From NCBI RefSeq assembly GCF_002754245.1, contig NZ_PEEX01000001.1, positions 682,001 through 746,000 of the forward strand: a stretch of DNA of 64,000 bases, read 5' to 3'. A model generated the notes under the pieces. It did no database searches, had not been told where the DNA came from, and was given only the letters and a program-made list of their open reading frames with translations. Below, in pieces: positions 58,812-64,000 of this stretch; position 1 is the first letter of the stretch, and every line of letters begins with the position of its first letter. Source of the stretch: Chryseobacterium sp. 52. GTDB lineage: Bacteria; Bacteroidota; Bacteroidia; Flavobacteriales; Weeksellaceae. Both the position numbers and the translations under genes were made by a program.

Positions 58812-59210
58812 TTATTTATCTTTAACTGTTGCAATCGCAATATTAAATTTATTCTTCTCAGCAATTTCCATGACAAATACAACATCTTTATGCATGGTAT
58901 TTTCATCAGCACGAATGGTAAAAGATTTATTGGCCTGACCTGTTAATTTACTGACAATCATGGGTTCCAATTGTTCTCTCACCACAGGGCTATCATCTAC
59001 AAAATATGAGCCATCCGGTTTAATGCTTACCGTCAAAGGATTAGGAATATTATCTTCTACAGCTCCCGCTTTAGGTAACTTTACATCAATAGCACTCTGA
59101 TTGGCTGCTGATGAAGTTATCATAAAGAATATCAGCATCAACAGGATAACATCTGTCATCGCTGCCAAACTGAATTCGGGATTCGCTTTATTTCTTCTCT
59201 GAATTTTCAT
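58812..59210 (-). CDS. exbD: ExbD biopolymer transport protein
   Basis: 132 residues. One span near residues 18-38 after the motif NPEFSLAAMTDVILLMLIFFM, with the conserved Asp in MTDVILL, and a periplasmic domain (VKLPKAGAVE...IRADENTMHKDVVFVMEIA). Proton-driven partner of ExbB and TonB. Confidence 0.92.
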   Translation of the reverse strand: MKIQRRNKANPEFSLAAMTDVILLMLIFFMITSSAANQSAIDVKLPKAGAVEDNIPNPLTVSIKPDGSYFVDDSPVVREQLEPMIVSKLTGQANKSFTIRADENTMHKDVVFVMEIAEKNKFNIAIATVKDK

Positions 59211-59307
59211 CCGTTTACTTTTACTTTTTTTAATGGTCAGATGGAATCGCTCAATCCATTACTCTTTTAAAGAACAATATCTTCGTAAGCGATTTCATAA
59301 GAAAGAT

Positions 59308-60012
59308 TTATAAAGGTTTATTGATAAGGTCTAAAAATTCTCCGGACATATTCTGCGCTTTCAACACAAACTTATCAATTCTTGTTAAAAGAATATTGTA
59401 GAAAAAATTAGCAGGAATAGCTACAGCCAAACCTACTGCAGTTTGCCCTAACGCCGTATAAATACCTTCAGAAAGTGTTTTCGGGGAGAAAGAACCTGTT
59501 GCATGAGAAAGGTTGAAGAACGCAATGATCATCCCGATAACGGTACCCAAAAGTCCCAGCATCGGAGCAATACTTGGTACTACAGCCAAAAGGTTAAGGT
59601 TTTTCTCCATATTGGCTACTTCTACCTGAGCCTGAGACTCCATGGCACTTACAATATCAGAAACCGGGCGTCCCAGTCTGGAAATTCCTTTTTCCAAAAT
59701 TCTTCCTTCCGGAGAGCTTTGTTTTTTGCAGTAATCTGCCGCCGCTTCTATCTTTCCTTCTTTGATAAAATCTTCAATATTTTCCATGAAATTGGCATCT
59801 GTTTTTGAAGTCAGCCTTTTAATAAAGAAAAAACGTTCAAAAAACAGGTACAGTGAAAAGACACCTAAAGCCAAAACAATAAACATTACTATTTTAGCGA
59901 AAGCCCCTCCATGGAACATGATCTTCCAAAATGAAAATTCTAAATCGTCTGTTGCAACTGCAGGTGCAGTAATCTGTGCAAATAAAATCTGAGTAAGTTC
60001 CGTTAACAGCAT
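59308..60012 (-). CDS. exbB: ExbB/TolQ proton-channel subunit
   Basis: 234 residues. Three spans, with the MotA/TolQ/ExbB signature SIAPMLGLLGTVIGMIIAF near 148-166 and a second block (ALGQTAVGLAVAIPANFFYN, about 188-207). First of the exbB-exbD-tonB run; a 97-base gap separates it from exbD. Confidence 0.92.
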   Translation of the reverse strand: MLLTELTQILFAQITAPAVATDDLEFSFWKIMFHGGAFAKIVMFIVLALGVFSLYLFFERFFFIKRLTSKTDANFMENIEDFIKEGKIEAAADYCKKQSSPEGRILEKGISRLGRPVSDIVSAMESQAQVEVANMEKNLNLLAVVPSIAPMLGLLGTVIGMIIAFFNLSHATGSFSPKTLSEGIYTALGQTAVGLAVAIPANFFYNILLTRIDKFVLKAQNMSGEFLDLINKPL

Positions 60013-60183
60013 TAATGTGAATTTTTATAAAAATTTAACGACAAATGTAGTGGAATATTATGAATTGCTCTCTTAAAAATTGCTTAAAAACAACTTAAAG
60101 TTTGTTAGAATTTAGAGACAGCAAATTTCTTTCCAAAAGAAATTTTGAAAAGAAATTGGATAGAAAAAGGATGAGAAAAATGG

Positions 60184-60645
60184 TTATTCCTCGCCTATAT
60201 CAATATCATCCTGCTTAAATTCGCATTTTAAACGGAATGGGATCGGCGTATCTGATCCCGTATAGAAATCGTCGATAGTACCCTTCCAGATGACCTGAAG
60301 CTCGCCTTCTTCATTTTTCTCAAACAGGAGCTCATTATCATAGACAAAGGCTTCCTCATCATCGAATAAATCAACTTCGGTGTAGGTTTCTTCCTCAGAG
60401 TCATTAATCTTGATGGTTTTTCCTTCGATCTCTTTAGAATCGATAGGAAAATCAAAGATTTCAAGTGAAAGCTGTGGAAAGTTGTACTGTAATGAATCAT
60501 CGTCTACGTGATCCAGACTGTCATCCGTTAAAATTTCAACCTCTAAAAAATGTTGTTGGTTGCTGTAGACTGCTTTACAATAAGTGTTTCTAATATTGTA
60601 TTTTAGAGTCTCCTCCGGATGGTAAATTTTTAAAATCCCTTTCAT
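60184..60645 (-). CDS. hypothetical acidic protein
   Basis: 153 residues, strongly acidic (many Asp/Glu, ending in DDIDIGEE), no signal peptide or membrane span. Strands such as GILKIYHPEETLKYNIRN and FPQLSLEIFDFPIDSKEIEGKTIKI suggest a beta-rich fold. No known family comes to mind. Solitary and divergent from the DUF885 lipoprotein. Confidence 0.65.
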   Translation of the reverse strand: MKGILKIYHPEETLKYNIRNTYCKAVYSNQQHFLEVEILTDDSLDHVDDDSLQYNFPQLSLEIFDFPIDSKEIEGKTIKINDSEEETYTEVDLFDDEEAFVYDNELLFEKNEEGELQVIWKGTIDDFYTGSDTPIPFRLKCEFKQDDIDIGEE

Positions 60646-60786
60646 TATTTCTTAAAAAAGAGCTGTAATAATATGATTGTTAAACGTTTTAGACAAAGAT
60701 AAAAAATTGATTCAATGCTGAAAATATTTTGAAAATTATTTTTTTAAATCATGATGATTGATTATTCTGTATAGGCCAATAATACT

Positions 60787-60794
60787 TACTTTTG
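60787..60794 (+). promoter_or_regulatory. putative -7 box of the DUF885 gene
   Basis: TACTTTTG, a TAnnTTTG match, 19 bases before the ATG. Confidence 0.4.
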
Positions 60795-60813
60795 CTACAT
60801 AAAGATTCTGAAA

Positions 60814-62610
60814 ATGAAAAACATTTTATCTAAAAGTATTTTAGGACTGGGACTGGTGATCAGCCTTGCATCCTGCAAAAAAACTGATTCTCCGCTGACG
60901 AAGGTAACGCCCACGAATATGGATTCTATTGCCTCCAACTATTATGAGCAGTATCTGAAACTATATCCTTTAGAGGCTACTTCTCAGGGAGATACGAGAT
61001 ACAATGACCAGCTTCCGATCAATATTGATAAGGATTTTATTTCCGGTGAGATTGCTTTTTACAATTCTGTACAGAAGCAGCTGGAAAGTGTTGATTATAA
61101 GGATCTTTCTGATGAAGAAAAGGTGGTATACGATGTACTGGATTATACTTTAAAAGATAAAATTGAGGCTTATGCCTATCATCCGGAATATATCCCTTTC
61201 ACGCAGTTTGGAGGACTTCCTCTGAATTTCCCTCTGTATGGAAGCGGAGAAGGAAGCCAGCCATTTAAAACGGAAAAAGACTACAGCGACTGGTTGAAAA
61301 GAATGGAAAAATTCCCGGAATGGATGAATGCTGCTGCAGAAAACTTCCGTGAAGGAATGAATAATAAAGTGGTTCTTCCTAAAAAACTGGTTGTGAAAAT
61401 GATCCCTCAAATGAGAGCAGAAGAGATCACAACTGCTGATATGGACAAAAATATTTTCTACGGACCCGTAAAAAACTTCCCGAAAGGTTTCACAAAAGCG
61501 CAGAAAGATAAATTTTCGGCTCTTTATGCAGATGCTATTACCAAGAAAATCATTCCTGCTTATGCCAAAATGGGAACTTTCCTGGAGAAGGAATATCTTC
61601 CGAAAGCAAGAGATACAGATGGCTACAACAGTCTTCCCAACGGAAACGAAATTTACAGATATTACGCCAAGAGCTGGACTACCACAAAGAAAACTCCTGA
61701 GGAAATCAGTAAAACAGGATTGCAGCAGGTGGCTATGCTCCGTGGAGAGATGGAAAAGGTAAAACAACAAGTTGGCTTTTCAGGGACGCTGGAAGAGTTT
61801 ATCAATTTTGTGAAAACAGATCCTAAAGCCATGCCTTATAAGACTTCTAAAGAGGTTCTGAATGGCTTTAACAGTATTCTAGCGAAGATTACGCCCAAAC
61901 TGAAAACGATGTTCAGTGTAACACCGAAAACGAAATTTGAGATCAGACAGACGGAAAAATTCAGAGAGGCAAGTGCCAGCGCAGAATATATCCAGGGAAC
62001 GCCTGACGGAAAAAGACCGGGAATATTTTATATGCCGCTTCCTGACCCTTCGAAATTCAATGTAACTTCGGGAATGGAGTCTCTTTTCCTTCATGAGGCA
62101 ATTCCGGGACATCATTATCAGGTTTCACTTCAACAGGAGAATACAAAGCTTCCCAAGTTTATGAGATTCGGTTGGTTTGGAGCTTATGGTGAAGGCTGGG
62201 CACATTATTGTGAAACATTGGGCCCTGAGTTCGGGCTTTATACAGATCCTTACCAGAAAATGGGGTATCTGAGCGACCAGATGCTGAGAGCAGTAAGACT
62301 GGTTGTTGACACGGGAATTCATACGGGAACAATGACCAGAGAAGAGGCGATTAAGTATTTCCTGAGCAATATTTCCTATGATGAAGCGAGTGCTACTGCA
62401 GAAGTGGAAAGATATATGGCAATGCCGGGACAGGCTTTAGGCTACAAAATAGGCTCACTGAGAATCCGTGAACTTAGAGAGAAGTATCAGAAAGAGCTTG
62501 GAAGTAAATTTAACCTGGCAAACTTCCATGATGAGATTTTAAGCCAGGGATGCCTTCCTTTGGATGTTCTGAACAGAAAAATGGAACTTTGGGCAGGTAA
62601 ACAGAAATAG
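60814..62610 (+). CDS. DUF885 lipoprotein, putative metallopeptidase
   Basis: 598 residues. A signal peptide ends in a lipobox (ISLASC, Cys22), so the protein is attached to the envelope. The DUF885 hallmark LFLHEAIPGHHYQVSLQ (about 426-442) has a His-Glu...His-His arrangement like zinc peptidases; GEGWAHYCE (about 466-474) is the second conserved block. The family belongs to the thermolysin-like clan by such motifs and is often described as peptidase-like of unproven substrate. Confidence 0.9.
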   Translation: MKNILSKSILGLGLVISLASCKKTDSPLTKVTPTNMDSIASNYYEQYLKLYPLEATSQGDTRYNDQLPINIDKDFISGEIAFYNSVQKQLESVDYKDLSDEEKVVYDVLDYTLKDKIEAYAYHPEYIPFTQFGGLPLNFPLYGSGEGSQPFKTEKDYSDWLKRMEKFPEWMNAAAENFREGMNNKVVLPKKLVVKMIPQMRAEEITTADMDKNIFYGPVKNFPKGFTKAQKDKFSALYADAITKKIIPAYAKMGTFLEKEYLPKARDTDGYNSLPNGNEIYRYYAKSWTTTKKTPEEISKTGLQQVAMLRGEMEKVKQQVGFSGTLEEFINFVKTDPKAMPYKTSKEVLNGFNSILAKITPKLKTMFSVTPKTKFEIRQTEKFREASASAEYIQGTPDGKRPGIFYMPLPDPSKFNVTSGMESLFLHEAIPGHHYQVSLQQENTKLPKFMRFGWFGAYGEGWAHYCETLGPEFGLYTDPYQKMGYLSDQMLRAVRLVVDTGIHTGTMTREEAIKYFLSNISYDEASATAEVERYMAMPGQALGYKIGSLRIRELREKYQKELGSKFNLANFHDEILSQGCLPLDVLNRKMELWAGKQK

Positions 62611-62638
62611 AAAAGACTTAAAATATATAAAATATTAC

Positions 62639-62676
62639 AGATGGGATGATTAACTTTAATGTCCCATCTTTTTTGT
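62639..62676 (+). terminator. Rho-independent terminator after the DUF885 gene
   Basis: 8-bp stem AGATGGGA (62639-62646) / TCCCATCT (62662-62669) and a T run. Confidence 0.82.
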
Positions 62677-62775
62677 TTTAACCTTTTTCTAGATGAATAT
62701 TTATATTTTAAACAGAAATTAATCTCTTGATTCAAGAAATGGGAATGGAAACTACAATTAACTAAGCCAATAAAA

Positions 62776-63225
62776 ATGATCATAGAAAGCCTAAGATCTC
62801 TTTACAGCAGAGATTTAAATAAACTAAGAACAGAGATAGAATCTTACCAAAACGAGAATGCTCTTTGGAAAACAGATAAAAACATCTCCAATTCAGCAGG
62901 AAATCTCTGTCTGCATCTGGTTGGAAATCTCAATAATTTTATAGGCACAGAACTTGGAAAAACCGGCTATGTCAGAAACAGGGAACTGGAATTTTCGTTA
63001 AAAGATGTTCCAAAGGCTGAACTCATAGAAAAAGTCATAGCAACGGCTGCGATGGTAGATTCTGTCCTCAGCAACTTAACGTATGAAGATCTGGAAAAAG
63101 AATATCCTCTTATCGTTTTTGAAGATAAAATGACAACAGGATATTTTTTAATTCATCTGATTACCCATTTGGATTATCATCTGGGGCAGATCAATTATCA
63201 TAGGAGATTATTGGATGCTGAGTAA
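62776..63225 (+). CDS. DinB-family (DUF1572-like) protein
   Basis: 149 residues, a four-helix bundle. The three metal-binding His of the fold appear as LCLHLVGNLNNFIG near 47-60 and HLITHLDYHLGQINYHR near 126-142. DinB-like proteins are metal-dependent thiol transferases or have unknown roles; no target is visible. Confidence 0.82.
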   Translation: MIIESLRSLYSRDLNKLRTEIESYQNENALWKTDKNISNSAGNLCLHLVGNLNNFIGTELGKTGYVRNRELEFSLKDVPKAELIEKVIATAAMVDSVLSNLTYEDLEKEYPLIVFEDKMTTGYFLIHLITHLDYHLGQINYHRRLLDAE

Positions 63226-63275
63226 ATTCTGATTGTTTTATTTGACTACCCCGTCTTTTTGTTTCACAAAAATCC

Positions 63276-63292
63276 ACCCCTTCAGAGAAGGG
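63276..63292. repeat. small hairpin, dispersed-repeat type
   Basis: CCCCTTC and GAAGGGG around AGA. This motif recurs in intergenic DNA of flavobacteria; here it lies between dinB and nth and may end one or both transcripts. Confidence 0.4.
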
Positions 63293-63318
63293 GAATGAGA
63301 GCATGCTCAAATGTCGTT

Positions 63319-63939
63319 TTATTTTTCAAACATCATCTTTGTGATAAAGTCCTTCTCCCCTTTTCCTCTCGCCGGGGAATATTCTCTGCCGTAGAAAATG
63401 ATCTGAAGATGCAGTTTATTCCATACTTCTTCAGGAAATATGGCTTTAGCATCTTTCTCTGTTTCTACCACATTTTTTCCTGAAGTCAGCTTCCAAAGGG
63501 TCATCAGTCTGTGAATATGGGTATCTACCGGAAAAGCAGGAAATCCGAAGGCCTGGCTCATCACTACTGAAGCGGTTTTATGTCCCACCCCCGGTAGAGC
63601 TTCCAGCTCTTCATAAGTCTGCGGAACGATACCATCATGTCTTTCCAATAAAAGTTCGGCCATCCTTTTCAGATTTTTGGCTTTGGTATTGGATAGTCCT
63701 ATTTCTTTGATGAGTTCTTTGATTTCAAATTCTTCCAGTCTGGCCATTCTTTGCGGGGTTCCGGCCACTTCGAAAAGATGGGGAGTCACCTGATTCACTT
63801 TTTTATCAGTCGTCTGCGCAGAAAGCGCTACAGCAACCATTAATGTGTAAGGATCTGTATGGTCCAAAGGGATAGGAGTTTGCGGATACAGCGTCTCTAA
63901 TTCTTTCTGAACAAGATCAGCTCTTTGCTTTTTTGTCAT
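63319..63939 (-). CDS. nth: endonuclease III without Fe-S cluster cysteines
   Basis: 206 residues from ATG 63939 (MTKKQRADLV); a longer frame needs a TTG. The HhH-GPD core is intact: LSAQTTDKKVN near 39-49, LPGVGHKTASVV near 115-126 with catalytic Lys121, and FPVDTHIHRL near 136-145 with Asp139. In E. coli the C-terminus binds a 4Fe-4S cluster with four Cys; this protein has no cysteine at all, and that end reads GREYSPARGKGEKD. It repairs oxidised pyrimidines, presumably without a cluster. Confidence 0.92.
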   Translation of the reverse strand: MTKKQRADLVQKELETLYPQTPIPLDHTDPYTLMVAVALSAQTTDKKVNQVTPHLFEVAGTPQRMARLEEFEIKELIKEIGLSNTKAKNLKRMAELLLERHDGIVPQTYEELEALPGVGHKTASVVMSQAFGFPAFPVDTHIHRLMTLWKLTSGKNVVETEKDAKAIFPEEVWNKLHLQIIFYGREYSPARGKGEKDFITKMMFEK

Positions 63940-63972
63940 GTAACCATTAAATTTGAACAAAAATAATTCATT

Positions 63973-64000
63973 ATGCTGAAAGTTGGAGATAAATTACCTG
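63973..64000 (+). CDS. probable thioredoxin-dependent peroxiredoxin (Bcp-like), start only
   Basis: ATG 63973 opens a frame MLKVGDKLP that runs off the window. This is the usual start of Bcp/AhpC-type peroxiredoxins (LKVGDKAPDF). It is divergent from nth. Only nine codons are visible, so the call is provisional. Confidence 0.4.

Noticed and set aside
61150..61770. 206-aa minus-strand ORF inside the DUF885 gene
   Set aside because: Fully antisense to a clear lipoprotein gene, rich in Phe, Ser and His, typical of a shadow frame.
1..64000. tRNA, rRNA, tmRNA or riboswitch genes
   Set aside because: No cloverleaf with a GTTCGANTC-type T loop and CCA end, no rRNA-like stretch and no recognisable riboswitch core was noticed by eye; a covariance search would be needed to exclude small RNAs.

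Overview
The window looks like a chromosomal segment of a flavobacterium, most probably Chryseobacterium or a close relative (Bacteroidota, Weeksellaceae). The reasons are the AT-rich sequence, starts without Shine-Dalgarno signals, -7 promoter boxes of the Bacteroidota TAnnTTTG type, TonB/CarboxypepD_reg outer-membrane proteins, double-glycine leader peptides ending in GYCC, and family choices such as YARHG, DUF6973, YwqK and fused SpmA/SpmB. The genus is inferred from gene content, not from a marker gene.

Region 1 (1-345) is the 3' end of a secreted trypsin-like serine protease and its terminator. Region 2 (about 400-8,210) is a low-GC accessory island. It holds a serine recombinase with two catalytic arginines changed, then two compact gene cassettes: a PD-(D/E)XK nuclease, and a large GHKL ATPase fused to a NOV-type nuclease domain. 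Each cassette ends in a ~130-bp imperfect palindrome that behaves like an integron attC site: the 5' core of each palindrome is complementary to the first bases of its own cassette, not to the next one. Downstream come a small unknown gene, a possible HEPN-like protein and an AbiTii-domain protein, set between exact 16-bp direct repeats. The whole island reads as a defence-gene collection.

Region 3 (8,421-12,221) is housekeeping: a metalloprotease-like protein, CsaA, a PolB-type 3'-5' exonuclease and a SufT-like protein, convergent with a sulfurtransferase and HMG-CoA lyase. Region 4 (12,414-26,454, minus strand) is an assimilatory sulfate-to-cysteine operon, read cysH-cysD-cysN-cysE-cysK-cobA-cysJ-cysI, then a 33-codon Cys-rich mini-ORF, a TonB-dependent receptor and a precorrin-2 dehydrogenase/TauE fusion. 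An Rrf2 regulator lies just upstream, and a 13-bp-arm palindrome overlaps the cysH promoter. Sulfate is activated (CysDN), reduced to sulfite (CysH) and to sulfide (CysIJ with siroheme made by CobA and the CysG-like domain), then fixed on O-acetylserine (CysE, CysK).

Region 5 (26,598-31,448, plus strand) has peptidase T, a secreted TonB_C-like protein, a Cys-rich double-glycine peptide, an OmpA-like barrel and a LytS/LytTR two-component pair. Region 6 (31,572-37,221, mostly minus) has an outer-membrane protein, an MFS pump with an AraC regulator, ThiL with a broken small membrane gene behind it, and a thioesterase. Region 7 (37,335-43,112) has a BaiN/YhiN flavoprotein, two more secreted TonB_C-like proteins, DUF2306, YARHG and DUF2809 proteins, two thioredoxin-fold proteins and two tandem double-glycine peptides ending in GYCC.

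Region 8 (43,149-64,000) is core genome: mutS, a GNAT acetyltransferase, a cupin-like protein, a bestrophin, trmH-type methyltransferase, a CBS protein, nadK, fbaA, accD (without its zinc-ribbon cysteines), a SpmAB fusion, exbB-exbD-tonB, a DUF885 lipoprotein, DinB, nth (without Fe-S cysteines) and the start of a peroxiredoxin. I saw no tRNA, rRNA, CRISPR array, complete insertion sequence or integron integrase.
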